NCBI GenBank assembly: GCA_031772625.1
Contig: CM062818.1
Location: forward strand, 1,676,064,667-1,676,128,666
DNA from: Pinus tabuliformis
Lineage: Eukaryota; Streptophyta; Pinopsida; Pinales; Pinaceae
DNA: 64,000 bases
Direction of reading: 5' to 3'
A program made the position numbers and the translations under genes. Positions 24,677 through 36,320 of this stretch are shown one piece after another; position 1 is the stretch's first letter; each line of letters starts with the position of its first letter. Below the pieces are notes generated by a model, which was given only the letters and a program-made list of their open reading frames with translations, was not told the DNA's origin and searched no databases.

Positions 24677-26126
24677 TGGTCTAAAATGGATCCTAAAAGC
24701 CCTCTAAGTCTTCAAAATAAAAAAATATCGCAAAAGGATGAACTTATAAAAATGGTGGATTACACTATCGGGCCTGAAAGACATGAAGAAAGAGTGAAAA
24801 ACAGAGTTTATCGAAGGCTTGAACGCCGATGCATAGGAGCCATCAGATCTGGTCGATCAACGGTCTAGATCTGATCGGCATATCGCAATTGGAGATGGCA
24901 AGTGGAGGCTATCGGAGGCAATCATGTGAAAGTTGCGACAGCGATAAGCGCGGATCAACGAGGACCGTCAATCAAGCACACAAATCGACAGCCGAGGTTA
25001 ACTCGCAATATCATGTCAGTAAAATACAAAGGGGCGCTTACCAAAGGCCCGGGGACTATGCGATGTGTGATTGCAATATCGAAATATCACATTGGAGAAA
25101 TGGAAAGGAGCGAGGCTGATAACAAATGCGGTTGCGATAGTCGAACCTAATAGGATTATGGATGAAATTTCATATGTTTTGAGTTCCGGAAAACGGGTTT
25201 TTCTGTGTATTTCACATTTTCACTAAATAAACGAAATGCAAAGGAAACATGCTCGATGTGATGAATCTGGACCCGAAAGGGTTTATAGATGCAGTTGTAT
25301 ACTATTTGAAGTCCGCCATAAAGCCCTTCGTCGGGATTTCAGTGTTTTAATGTATTTTTCAAATACAAAGGAAAACCATGGCACATGGGCACTTGCGACT
25401 TGCAATAGTGATTATAGGCAAACCTGATAGGAGTCTAGGGTAGATTTAATGATATTTCAGGCTCGATAAACGGCAGATTGGCAGATTTTCCCGTGTTTTA
25501 GTGTATTTCTCTATGTCAATAGAGAACGACTATTCTAGGGATTTCAAAGGCACCGATGGTCCATTCTATTAAAAAACACGCGGCCACCATACCCAAAGAT
25601 GTTTAACAATGATTTTCTAACGCTCAGAGGGAATTTGAGTGGACAGAGGCCGGGAGCCAGAGAGCCCAAAAGAGGAAACGAACAGACAATGTTGAATGGC
25701 TTAAAAGCCACTGAATGACAGAGATAGAGGCAATTCGTGCTGAGACAGAGCAAAGAAAGAGATAGAGAGTGAGAGGGAGAGTTCGTGTACTCAAAGAGGC
25801 TTGAGGGATTAAATCAAACTCCTATTGTTTTGTATCTGTTGCGTTGAGACTCAATTTGAGCTAACATTTTGTAAAACTCTACTCTTGAAGACATAAAAGA
25901 GAGGTCACCACTAAAGGCTGGACCAAGAGACGTAGCCTAAGAGTTTTGGGTGAACTGCATATTAAACTTGCTGTGTTATGTGTGTTTGTCTATTATGTTT
26001 CTCTAACTCCTCATTGTCTATATTATTCACAATCTTATCGATCCGTTGCACTAAGTAATATAGGAAAATCCATGCACATGATTGTGTAATACTTTAAAAG
26101 TAATCTAAGATCTCATTTTTAGATCA
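24677..26126 (+). repeat. 3' LTR of Gy-D (1450 bp)
   Basis: Starts TGGTCTAAAATGG after a GTGGGACGGCG purine-rich tract and ends TTTTTAGATCA. Same length as 18565-20014. Confidence 0.9.
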
Positions 26127-26131
26127 GGATC

Positions 26132-26310
26132 ATAATATAATCATAGCCGACATTACAATAATAACGTGAGGGCACAACAATAACAATACTGGGCTTCTAT
26201 GGGGCACAATAATAACAAAATGGGGACAACAAAATGGCCACAACAATAACAATATCGGGTACAATGACAATAATAATAAGGGAATATACTAGTATTATAG
26301 GGACCTGATA
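26132..26310 (-). repeat. 5' LTR of Gy-C, second part
   Basis: Continues exactly where 18564 stopped, matching 13371-13540 of the 3' LTR, and ends GGGACCTGATA (GGGACCTAACA in the other copy). The following ACCAT is the probable target duplication. Confidence 0.9.
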
Positions 26311-26315
26311 ACCAT

Positions 26316-26945
26316 CCACAAAAACACTGTGACATCCCTGGCCATGATGTTCAATCATAGGACACATAATTTCCCACTTGTCTTCCTCCATGTTATATGT
26401 TGTCATGCTCACTAATCCCAGTGGCAACATAGACAAGTTTGTTGGAAGAAGAGACAAAGCATGCAAAGAAGGATCAAAGGTGTGGACATGCTAGCTTTGC
26501 AACTGCATTTCACAGACTGAAAGAAATAAATTTACACTCTTTAGCAAACTCAGGTGGAATCCATCTATGAGAAGTAACTTCCCACATAAATTTACACTCT
26601 TTAGCAAACTTGGGTGGAATCCATCTACGAGAACTAACTTCCCATTCACAGCAATGCACTGAGACCATATTATTATTCGAATAATATATGGATCATCAAT
26701 GAGGGATAGATTTTCCCAAGTGCTCTTCACAGGGTCAAACATTTGTACTACATAGATGTGATCCATACCTCTTTTTATCAAGAAAAGAAATTTCTCACTT
26801 GTCCCACATATTTTTTTATTTGCATAAAACCTCGGGCTACCCAACATAGCATCCTAGCTTCTACACACATCTTTTAGCTTCTGATGTGATGTGTAAGGCA
26901 CTCTTAGTCAACACTGTCGAACAAGATTCTTTGAAGTAACTTCTG
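26316..26945 (-). pseudogene. F-box/kelch relic 2, 5' part, interrupted by Gy-C
   Basis: The minus strand starts with an F-box-like segment (EVTSKNLVRQC, with the ATG position reading ACA, near 26940), then SPRFYANKKICGTSEKFLFL, MFDPVKSTWENL and a kelch part YNMEEDKWEIMCPM. It ends GCHSVFVDG at the Gy-C insertion. It aligns along its length with the 28108-28858 relic. Known relatives (plant KFB-type F-box/kelch proteins) are SCF ubiquitin-ligase adaptors. Stops, frame changes and a 60-bp internal duplication are present. Confidence 0.82.
26526..26645. repeat. 60-bp tandem duplication inside F-box/kelch relic 2
   Basis: Units 26526-26585 and 26586-26645 are in exact 60-base register and differ at only a few positions. 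Translated on the minus strand the kelch strand KLVLVDGFHPSLLKSVNL is repeated once in frame. Confidence 0.93.
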
Positions 26946-28097
26946 TTAGGGAACTTCAACCAAATGCATTGTGCAACCATGAAAGTGAACGAAGCCATTT
27001 CAAATTTTAAAATTCAATTTAATAATGTAGAAAATATGGAGTTAATATGAAAATATCGAACTAATTAGAGTTAATATGAAAATACAAAGAAGTGAAGGTA
27101 TTATGAAAATTTTAAATTTCTCAATTCATAATAGAAGCATTTTAAGTATCATTACTTTGACATGGAAATGTTAATGTAGCATGGATTTAAAATATGAAAA
27201 TGGAGTTAAGTGGAGCTAATATGCTTACTCCCTTTATCTTGGGAACTCCTCACATCCCAAAGCTATGTCTTCACCCTATTTCTCCTAGTCGCACTCCTTC
27301 AACCCCCTCCATGTAACTTTTATGTAGTTGAAGTTTTCATATCTTTGGTTTGTGGATTCTTCGATTGCTTTTTTCCTACAAACCTCCAATTGATCTTTTG
27401 CTAACACTTGGTTCCACTATTCTTGCACACAAATAATGTTAGTAATAACATCTATATATATTACACTCAAAATAAGCATACATAACTTTTTCCATACTCA
27501 ATATACAATAGAAGGTCCATCTTAATGTATAGTTAATATATGGTAGAAGATCCATTTTAATAAATGGTCTATTAAACATTTATCATATATCTTGAAATAG
27601 AAATTTTTTCTCCAATTTACAATTTTAAAATTTTATCTCTTTTAACATTTAATAAACCTGAAATAAAATTAAAATAAATTATTATAAATTAATTTTATAA
27701 TTAAAAAATAATATTAAAATAAAAATTTATAATTTATTATAATTTCATTTCATTCCATAAACCCATTTTGGAAGAGTAATTCGAATTTTATTTCTTAATT
27801 AATTACCATAAACACAGCGCAACAATGAAGAACAACACACATGGAAACATATCATCATTAATAGACATCTTCAAGCTTAAATTCTAATTTTATTCTGTAG
27901 AGACATTTAACATAATTAATTAACATAAACACAACCCTAAGAGCAGTATGCATTGACTTCAGAACTCTCAACAACCTAATTGAAAGCAATTAACTCAGGA
28001 TCTCGAACGTATCAAACAACCAACTCCCTATCGCCAAATTTATGTGACCACTGATTGTATTTAAACATCTACCTTAAAACTCTGCTAGTCAGATCGT
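26946..28097. other. AT-rich intergenic region between two F-box/kelch relics
   Basis: No gene is recognisable. The stretch from 27590 to 27780 is especially A/T-rich. It contains the presumed 5' flank of relic 2 and the 3' flank of relic 1. Confidence 0.5.
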
Positions 28098-28107
28098 TTA
28101 AGGTATT

Positions 28108-28858
28108 TTAAATCTCCACCGTTCCCGCAGATATGATAATGCCCTCAAACTCTTCCCTACCACCGCCATTAACTTCAATCCACTGCCCAGTTGATGGGTG
28201 TTTCCCGACCACGGCAATTCCGCTAACAAAATGGTGTTTTTAGGGTCGAAAATTTCTACGCTGCTTTCACCTCGGCATAGCACCATGAATTTATCTTCAA
28301 TGAAAACAGCGTGGCATTCCGCACCGTGATCTCGGCTCATAGGAGGAAGATTTTCCCATCTGTCTTCTTCCACGTTATAAACCAGTGGAGTCATGGTCGC
28401 CCATTCCACCAGCGACCAAGCAACAAAATGTCGACGTTCATGCATGCTACTTCCGGCCCTCCATTTGGCAGATTCAAAGTCATAAATACGTACCATGATC
28501 GGAGTCGTGTTAGAAACAGTGGGATCATGGTAGAATCTGCCTACCACAACGAGCTTCTGGTTCACAGCAACGCACTGAGACCATGGTGGTACTCCTTCAA
28601 AGTGGGAGACACTGTCATGAATACGAGGTAGCTTTTCCCAGGTGCTAGTCACAGGGTTATTACAAAGATGTCATTCATATCTTTTTGAATCAAGCAAAGC
28701 AACTGCTCGCTCGTCCCACATACTTTTCTGTTGGCATAGAACGTCGGGCACCTCACTATAGCTTCCCAGTTTTTGCACATAGCTTTCAACATATTGTGTG
28801 AATTGTAGGGTACTCTCAGAAAGCACTTTCGAACGATATCATTGGGAATAACTTCCAT
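28108..28858 (-). pseudogene. F-box/kelch-repeat protein relic 1 (best preserved copy)
   Basis: ATG at 28858; the F-box-like N-terminus reads IPNDIVRKCFLRVPYNSHNM, followed by WEAIVRCPTFYANRK and SEQLLCLIQKD. Kelch-type strands follow: STWEKLPRI, VNQKLVVVGRFY, YDFESAKWRAGSSM, YNVEEDRWENLPPM, AVFIEDKFMVLCRG, VEIFDP. One frameshift lies near 28650 (between FVITL and TSTWEKL) and a second near 28235. After the second the true tail (WIEVNGGGREEFEG...TVEI, stop at 28108-28110) continues in another frame. At about 250 codons it is shorter than typical plant KFB proteins of roughly 350 residues. Function in proteins of this type is substrate recognition for SCF E3 ligases; this copy is probably dead. 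Confidence 0.85.
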
Positions 28859-29944
28859 CAGACTACTTCAAACTCCCTTTTATTTTCTGAACCCAAAGGT
28901 TTTCAGAGATTAACACACCGCGTCAAACGTGAAAATCAGTAAGGTTTGTTGTAGATATGAAACTAGAGTTGAATATATAACCTGAAATGAAGAGAAGGGC
29001 ACACTTTACTAGCCTACTTTTAACTCGTATAAACGAAAGAGGAGTTAAATATATGACATGAAGAGAGTAGTAACACCTAGCGTTACCTAATTTTAAGGGG
29101 AAGAAGAGCAAGTTTGTTCCTGGATTTTTCACCCATATTAAATGCATCTATATTTTAATTCATTAGGGTTATTCACAGTAACATCTGTGTTTCAATTCAC
29201 CAGGCCATTCATAGTTTAGGTACCAACTTGATCGTTGAAAAACTTTTATTTAAAATATTTAATTCTATTAAAAAGATTATTTATTAAAAGTGATTATTAT
29301 TATTTCTATTGAATAAGGCTTGAATTAAAAAACAATATTTTTTATTATAAAATTGGATTAATTTTTTTTTATTATTTTAAAATAATTTAATTTATTAAAA
29401 TTTTAATAGATACATTTTAATTCATGTCTTTCAAAAATAGGGATCAATTTTTTTTTTTCATTTTAGAAGAGGTTTGTATCTCAATATATTTGATCCTTTT
29501 CTTCACTAATCCCTCTCTCCACTTTGGTAAATAGATTATATTCCACATGAATATGAAAGGTCATTTTTTTATTAAACCAACTTATATCCATCTTAACCTC
29601 GGTGGATCAAATATCTTTTCATTCTAAAAGAGGCTTTCATCTCTAGGGATTTGATCCCTTTTAAGGCTAGGTAGATGGGGACTTAAGATGGATCTACGAT
29701 CGTTTAATTTTCCCCTTTAAATACCCTATGTGCCACATGAATACCATGGGTCAATACAATGAGTTCTGAATACAATTGATCAATTTTATTTTGTTATTGC
29801 CTCTAGAGGCAGTCTAGTGTAGAGTAGGTGTAATGTAAATATGTAAACAATTCTAAATATAGGCTTGATTAAAATATAAAAAAATAAAAATAAAAAGTTA
29901 ATGTATTAAAAATAATAAAATTCAATTTTTTATATTTTGATTTT
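28859..29944. repeat. 5' flank of F-box/kelch relic 1, duplicated at 50221-51730
   Basis: The sequence upstream of relic 1 matches that upstream of relic 3 (50221 on), including GTTGAATATA, TAACTCG..AAACGAAAG and the block around 29500-29760 versus 51200-51710. No separate gene is seen. It is AT-rich, with poly-T/poly-A tracts. Confidence 0.7.
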
Positions 29945-30665
29945 GTTATTAACTTGTGAATAGGCTTTGTTACAATACGATGGGTCAATACCATGGCTTA
30001 TGAATATCACATGCCCAAAAAACATAACTTATTTCACAACCAAAATATTTTATAACAATATGACAATTCATAATATCCACTCCTACTTTACAATGCATAT
30101 TATTAACTAGTAAAAAATAGGCTTTGTTACAATACTATGGGCTAATACCATGGCTTATCAAAACCATATGCCTAAAAACCATAACATATTTCACAACCAA
30201 AATATTTTATAACAATATGACAAGATTCGTAATCATGGTTATTTATCCCCACTTTATCATAGATATTATCAACTTGTAAATAGACTTTGTTACAATACCA
30301 TGGGCCAATACCATGGCTTATAAATACCACATGTCCAAAAAACATAACTTATTTCACAACCAAAATATTTTGTAGCAATAAAACAATATTCTTAATCATG
30401 GATATTCACCCCCACTTTACCATTGGTACTATGAACTTTTATATAGGCTTTGTTACAATAGCATAGGCTAACACCATTATGGCATGCAAGAAAAATGACA
30501 TTAAAATAGTTTATAACAATATGACAATATTCTTAACGAGAGTATTCACCCCACTTTACCATAGATATTATTAACTTGTAAATAGGCTTTGTTACAATAC
30601 CATGGGCCAATAGTATGGACTAGTAATACCACATGCCCAAAAACCATACATTATTTCACAATAAA
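29945..30665. repeat. Tandem array, about 4.5 units of about 160 bp
   Basis: The start motif AGGCTTTGTTACAATA (one copy AGACTTTG) recurs at 29962, 30119, 30282, 30445 and 30584, giving periods of 157, 163, 163 and 139. Each unit also has a CATGGGCCAATACCATGG-like box, an ACAACCAAAATATTTTATA box and a CCCCACTTTACCAT box. The fourth unit is deleted and the fifth stops at the LINE edge. Confidence 0.9.
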
Positions 30666-30775
30666 ATTATTTTATTTAAATTTAATTTTATAAAGTAAAT
30701 CTAAGCCCTCTATCCTCACCACTACTAAAAATATTCCCATAGAAAGTAAATTAAGGTTTTAATAAAATTAGAAAT

Positions 30776-31321
30776 AAGAATCCTTGGAAAGCCAGTCAGA
30801 AATCTTGTTCATTTCCTTGTATATGTGTGAGCAAACAATAAAATCAAGGTGTGATTTTAGTGTAGTAACCTCATTTAGTAAACCTTTGAGTGTATAATGT
30901 AGTTTTTCTCAAGTGAAAAAAGGAGTAGGTGTCTATGTTTGTTTAATTCTGCATAATTGTTTGTGCCCCTCCCTAATCCCATTTTGAGCTTGTCAAAATA
31001 TTTGTCTAATATGTATAAGATTGATCCTCCTCCACAACTAGTATCTTGGGAAGATCCATCAAAATAAGCCCATGGGAATGTTTTATCAATAACTTCAGGT
31101 GTAATAGTACGAGTTTTTCGATAGTTGTTCATCAGGGAATAAATGATATAGTGCTTCAAAGTTTTTTCATATAGATGTCCACTAAATGAGGGAGTCCTAG
31201 AATATGATTCGATTCCTAGTGAGTCATATAACCCAACCGACAAGTAGTGGGAGATTTCTGCTTTTTTGTGATGATGTTGAGGTCCACCATGTTTTCCAAG
31301 GTGAGTTGAGTTGTATCTCAT
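30776..31321 (-). pseudogene. LINE RNase H domain
   Basis: The open frame contains WAYFDGSSQDTSCGGGSILY (first catalytic Asp region) and GRGTNNYAEL (catalytic Glu region). After a frame change it continues to SHIYKEMNKISDWLSK near 30780, the conserved C-terminal Asp segment. RNase H removes RNA from the hybrid during target-primed reverse transcription. Confidence 0.8.
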
Positions 31322-32059
31322 TCCATATGATATTGATATCGACAGAGATATAAATATGATTCGACACTTGTTTTGTATTTGAGAAATGTAGGAAGAGATG
31401 GTTTATGTCTTCAACCTATTTCTCGCAAATGCAACGTCATGATGGTCCATGTATAGCTCGACGATTAAGGTTATCATAAGTAGGTGCTTTATTTGATAAT
31501 ATGCACCACATGAACATCAGGGATTTGTGAGGTTCCTTGAGTTTCCAGAGGGGTCACCACCACCATACAACCTCCACCAATTCCTATTCTGAAATAAGGA
31601 AAGTATATCCATCCCTGGGGTATAATGACCATGAGGGGATGCGGCCCAAATGATTTCATCCTCACGGTCAGTTATTCTGACAAGTGAATCATCAAGTGCC
31701 CAAATGTATCTGGTCCAATCGTTTCTCCATATTTATGGTATCATGAGATCATGTGTCGATTTCCAAGTTTATTAAACCCATGTAGTGTTTCTCCCATCTG
31801 CAATTTGGGAGAGTTGTGTGATACCATCCAATGCAAGAGTCTGTCTGAGCTCCAACAGTAGTATGTGCGTGTTCCCACATCCCTACCATGCATCAATTCC
31901 TAAGCGTGCTATCTCACTAGTTCGAATACGCCATGCCAACTATCTTTCTATGACCGATATGGAATGACTAATATCTTTCCATATGATGGATGAACCGGTT
32001 CTACCCCTGTTCAGCCTATGAACCCATTCCATAACAGTAAGGGGGTTTATGTATTTGTG

Positions 32060-33300
32060 ATAAACCACTTCTTTTCATAAGATATCTAAGGTTATTATCT
32101 GCCAACCCATTTTTGCTGCAAGAGCTTTTGCAAACATGTTCAAATCCTTGATGCCCCAGCCTCCCCATTTTTTGGGCTTTCCAATTCTCTCCCATTTCAT
32201 CCACACAAATTTCATTCCAACATGCTTCCCTCTCCATAAGAATCTGTGACAAATTTGTTTTATTATGTTGGTGATGCCCTTTTGTATCGAGGCCAGAGCC
32301 ATCAAGTATACTGGTATAGACTCTGGTACTGATTTGATTAGTAGTAATCTGCCTGCTCTAAATAGCCATCTCTACTACCAAATGTCAATGAGACAAGACT
32401 AGTCCGCTATACGATAATCGTTTGGTTTGAGTCTGAAGGCAAGATACTTGAGGCCAGCCTCGATGTCTAGTCAAGTGAATTGAAATTGTTGTAGAGAATA
32501 TCTTTGTTCATTTAGTGAACAAAATACAGCTATAGTGGTAGTTTTGTTGCAATTATGCATCATTTCTATAGCTTTACAAAACAGGCACAAAATATGCTTG
32601 AAACAAGTAGTGTCCTGAATGGATCCATCTAAGAATATTAGTACATCATTGACAAATAAAAGATGTGTAAGATAGGATACATATGTCATTTTGACCCCCC
32701 ATAATGACTTAGATGCTCGGGCATTTGATATGAGCCTACTTAATCTTTATAAGATCAGGAGGAATAGAAGGGGAGATAATGGACACCCTTGTCACAGGCT
32801 GTGCTCAACATGGAAAAAATTTGATGTACATCCATTGATAAGTATGTTATATGATGTAGATGTGAAGCAACACATGATCCATTTTATGAAAGAATGTGGA
32901 AAGCCAATGTGCGTAAGTATAAGTTGAAAGTATGTTCAGAAGGCTCTGTCAAAAGCTTTAGAAAGGTCAATCTTGTGAATGATACTTTTAAGGGTCTTGA
33001 GCTCAATGGAGTGTAGACCTTCTTGTGTAGTACAAATGGCTTCATGGACCTATCTATCATTGAGCAATGCAAATTTATCCTTGGATATGTGCTTGGATAA
33101 GATGGTCTAGATGAAGATAGCAATGATCTTGCATATGATTTTGTATTAATGCAGTTGCATAAGAATATAGATCGATAGTCATCAAATGTCTGGGGGTTAT
33201 CAGCCTTGGGGATGAGTGTTATAAATGTGTAATTAAACCCCTCGTGCATCATCCCAGATAGTTGGAATTCCTTGATTTCCATGAGGAGATCTTCACCAAT
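32060..33300 (-). pseudogene. LINE reverse transcriptase relic
   Basis: The N-terminal RT motif NYTFITLIPKADNPQTFDDY lies at about 33230-33170. The palm motif expected as F-x-D-D reads LLFVNDVLIF at about 32650, so the first catalytic Asp is Asn. The C-terminal thumb region includes ICHRFLWRG and WGGWGIKDLNMFAKALAAKM (32240-32110). Frame changes separate the blocks. Confidence 0.78.
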
Positions 33301-33920
33301 ATGGTAAAAAAAGGTAAGATACCATTCAATAGGCCATCCATCTCATCTTGGGCTTTTGTATTTTTTGAACCACTTCAGTAAAAATTCAATCTCCCCTGAT
33401 GTGATCAGTTTGTTCAAGTTTTCAAAATCCTCCTCATTCACAAATCGAGCCATTGTCCTCGCATGCAAAAAACTTCTGTTATGGTAGCTTCTTGTGGGGC
33501 TCTAAACATTTGGGAGGAGTGTCTAGTGCCCATATCCGCAAGATGACTGAAGGTGTTGGCACCCCTACCATTTTGATCTCTCAATCTCCAAATCGTATTG
33601 ATTAATTTCCTACCCCTCGCACATCGCTGGAAGAATTTAGTATTTTCATCCCTGACCTGTAGCCAAGTGGCTCTTCTCTTTAATCACCATGTCTCCTCTT
33701 TCTATCTTAAGAGTTTAATATTTTCTACTTCCAACTTGATAAGTTGATTCTTCCTTTCAGTGGATATATAACCGAAATTTCTTGTGCTCTCCATCTCATC
33801 AATTTCAGCTTTAATTTTCAGTAGAGTAGCATCGTCTCTTATCTTTTTCCCTTTTTCCCATGATATGGTCCTGTGTTTGATCCAAGAAAAATTGATAGAT
33901 ATGATTGCGGTTGGTGAAGA

Positions 33921-34396
33921 TCTAATCTATATTTGGGAAAAGTAGTTCCTAATATCAACAAATTCCTTTGTTATCTATACAACATAAACTACTGTGTTTT
34001 AGTCTACATATGGTTCCACTTCACCTGAACCTTTTTATGGTTTTCGTGGATCCCAATTAGTAAACTTACGAGATTGAGTCATCCGTCAAAAAAAATATGC
34101 TATCTTTGCCTCTGCTACTGGTGGAACTAGAACATAGATGCTGGTGTAATAATCTAATCTATCTTTGGGAAAAGTAGTTCCTAATATCAACAAATTCCTT
34201 TGTTATCTATACAACATAATCTACTGTGTTTCAGTCTGCATATGGTTCCACTTCACCTGAGACTGGATATTTGACCGCTACCTTTTTATGGTTTTCGTGG
34301 ATCCCAATTAGTAAACTTACGAGACCGAGTCATCCGTCAAAAAAATTATGCTATTTTTGCCTCTGCTACTGGTGGAACTAGAACATAGATGTTGGT
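33921..34396. repeat. Direct duplication of about 230 bp inside the LINE
   Basis: The block starting TCTAATCTAT (33921) recurs from 34153 and runs to ACTAGAACATAGATG in both. The second copy holds 21 additional bases (GACTGGATATTTGACCGCTAC at 34261-34281) that the first has lost or never had. Otherwise the copies differ at few positions. Confidence 0.9.
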
Positions 34397-34729
34397 TTGG
34401 GAAGGATTGTTTAGGACCACAATGGATCCAAGAATCCTTTACAATATTATGCAATTCAGCCTCCTCAAGCCAGGCCAAGTCGAATTTAAAAGGAGTGTTT
34501 GGCTTACAATTGGAGTTCATGACTTTAAAAAACAAATAGGAAATGATCATAAATAACTCCAGATCCAAATCCACCAATGGTGCCTTAATGATAAATCGGT
34601 ATAATCTTTGGGTGAGTGCATCCTCGCCAATTCTCCTATTGTGCCAAGTAGGCTGAACTTTGGCCGTGTCTATATTCATGAGACTATGATAATCCAATAG
34701 GTGCTCAAATTATTCCGTGAGGGGACTAG

Positions 34730-35201
34730 TCTATGCTCATGAGCCCCATGATTCAACATGTCCCAATGAGAAGTTCAGATCTACACCAATGATGATATTT
34801 TCCCTAGCCGTAAATGATGAAGTCATCAGTTTATCCCAAAAGCCCACATGACTATGACAGGGTCCATATATATTAATCAAGTGAAGTGGGACATCTAGTT
34901 TAATAGATGTGATGTTTTCACCCAATACACCTTCACATCAAATGTTTTCAATCTTAATAGTTTTGTTATTGAAACCAACGACGCATCCCCTCGATTGGCC
35001 TCTCACATCAAGGGTATGAAAGGTCCAACCAGCTATAATGGATGTTAGTAAGGTGTTGGTACCATCTCCCTCACCCATTGTCTCTTGTAGGAATAATACA
35101 TCAATCCTCTCAAATTCAAAAAGTCTCTTGAGCACCAATTTTTTGTTTGGGTTGGCCAAACCTCTGCAGTTGTAAGATAGGCACTTTATGGGGTAACCCA
35201 T
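34730..35201 (-). pseudogene. LINE APE-type endonuclease
   Basis: Starts MGYPIKCLSYNCRGLANP, the typical plant L1 endonuclease N-terminus with the N ligand. It continues VLFLQETMGEGD (QET ligand) and, after a stop, LHLINIYGPCHS and IIIGVDLNFSL, where GDFN is altered to GVDLN. It nicks chromosomal DNA to prime reverse transcription. Confidence 0.8.
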
Positions 35202-35494
35202 TTAGGGTTGCCTTGTGCTCTAAGAACATGGTCAATGGAGGTTTGCTTGCCCATTGTCACCTCAATCCCTCCCTGCTAGATGACCTTATATATATAGGAT
35301 TTCCTGCCCCTAGAGATTTTTTTAGATTTTCGGGGAGGGTCATCACCCAAGCTTAAGGTATGACATGGCTTGCGGTGGGAAAGGGATCAGAGGTTATATC
35401 CATGCCGAGAGCCATTACCTGATGATTCATCCCATTCAATATGTAATGAGAGTTCACCCTCATTTGTGGTAGGATAAGTAGCCATATTTGTGGT

Positions 35495-35506
35495 GGGGGG
35501 GGGGGG
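35495..35506. repeat. Run of 12 G
   Basis: A homopolymer of 12 G within the LINE ORF1/ORF2 junction region. It is unusual for its surroundings and may vary in length or be a base-calling problem. Confidence 0.8.
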
Positions 35507-35742
35507 CCTTGTGGCAACATCACATGTGATGAGACTCAAATTGCATATAGATAAACCCAAACCTGATGCAAAAGGTGATAAAATGTCATATTCACAATTA
35601 AAAGCATGACAAGATATGGGAGGAGAGGATATGAGAGTAACTAGAATCAGACCAGTGCCAGAGGAGTGTGATCTAGTGACCCTTGCAGCTGGAGGCCGAG
35701 CATTGAGTTTTTCAGGAGTCTTCCGAGTCTCTTTCTACCACC

Positions 35743-36320
35743 TCAGGGGTTTCGTTGATGCATTCTGTGTAGGAGTCGATCCAATATCCAATGTGTTTGT
35801 GTGCCCGTTGTTGCTTTTCTTTTAGGGGACTCAATGTGCACAATTATGATCAACAGGAAGTCTTTATACAAGTGACTGACTTCATGGTAGCCCCTGCACC
35901 AGACTGATACCCCCTCATAATCTAGGATCTTCCATTTGATGAGATCCCTATATTGCAAGTGGAGACTTTCTACTAGCCCTTCTCTGGTATCGAGATGTAC
36001 CAAAATTCTAGCAATGGCAATGCTGTCAGATTCAATGTATGATCTATCATGGTCTAGGTATATCCCCCAATCATCCCCAATGCACCTGAATACATCCTCC
36101 AACCAGAATTGCATAGGTAGTCCTGGTAGTCGAAACCATATTAGTTGCGCCCCCAATTTTTCTTTATCAAGGTGGAAAAGTGGTGACCATCACTTAAGTA
36201 GTACCAATGTCGTTTCTATGTGCCAGTACTTGGACAACACCAAGTCTTCCTGGTTGGGGTTTTCGAAGATTAGGATGAGCCATCTGCGTGTCATGATAAG
36301 GATTGTCAGTATTTGATCCA
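35743..36320 (-). pseudogene. LINE ORF1 (DUF4283-like) relic
   Basis: The frame includes QLIWFRLPGLPMQFWLEDVF, IARILVHLDTREGLVESL and a truncated zinc-knuckle-like stretch (VWCRGYHEVSHLYKDF, where relatives have C-x-x-C-H...C). These are features of the nucleic-acid-binding ORF1 protein of plant L1-like LINEs. Probable upstream ORF1 sequence continues to about 37300 with stops and frame changes. Confidence 0.72.

Larger units (their letters stand above)
18565..26126 (+). mobile_element. Gy-D: plus-strand Ty3/gypsy element nested in the Gy-C 5' LTR
   Basis: LTRs 18565-20014 and 24677-26126, each 1450 bp, begin TGATCC/TGGTCT and end AGATCA. The interrupted Gy-C LTR continues immediately after 26131. 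GGGTT (18560-18564) and GGATC (26127-26131) each differ by one transition from GGGTC in the intact Gy-C LTR, so they are a mutated 5-bp target duplication. Internal order is primer site, gag, protease, RT, RNase H, integrase, chromodomain-like end. It is younger than Gy-C by nesting. Confidence 0.92.
13215..26310 (-). mobile_element. Gy-C: minus-strand Ty3/gypsy chromovirus, split by nested Gy-D
   Basis: 3' LTR 13215-13540, internal 13541-18404, 5' LTR 18405-18564 continuing at 26132-26310 after the Gy-D insertion. Ends are TGTTA...TAACA. The polypurine tract is the complement of 13541-13557 and the primer site is 18391-18402 (minus strand TGGTATCAAAGA). Domain order on the minus strand is gag, protease, RT, RNase H, integrase, chromodomain. 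Flanking ACCTT/ACCAT (13210-13214, 26311-26315) is a probable 5-bp target duplication with one change. Confidence 0.9.

Noticed and set aside
27210..27404. 64-codon ORF with hydrophobic character
   Set aside because: Short, in AT-rich intergenic DNA, with no start context or homologous copy.
29945..30665. Possible CRISPR-like array
   Set aside because: Units are contiguous imperfect repeats of about 160 bp without unique spacers, in a plant genome.
35495..35506. G12 run as a possible quadruplex or regulatory element
   Set aside because: A single homopolymer inside a dead LINE; chance expansion or a base-calling artefact is more likely.
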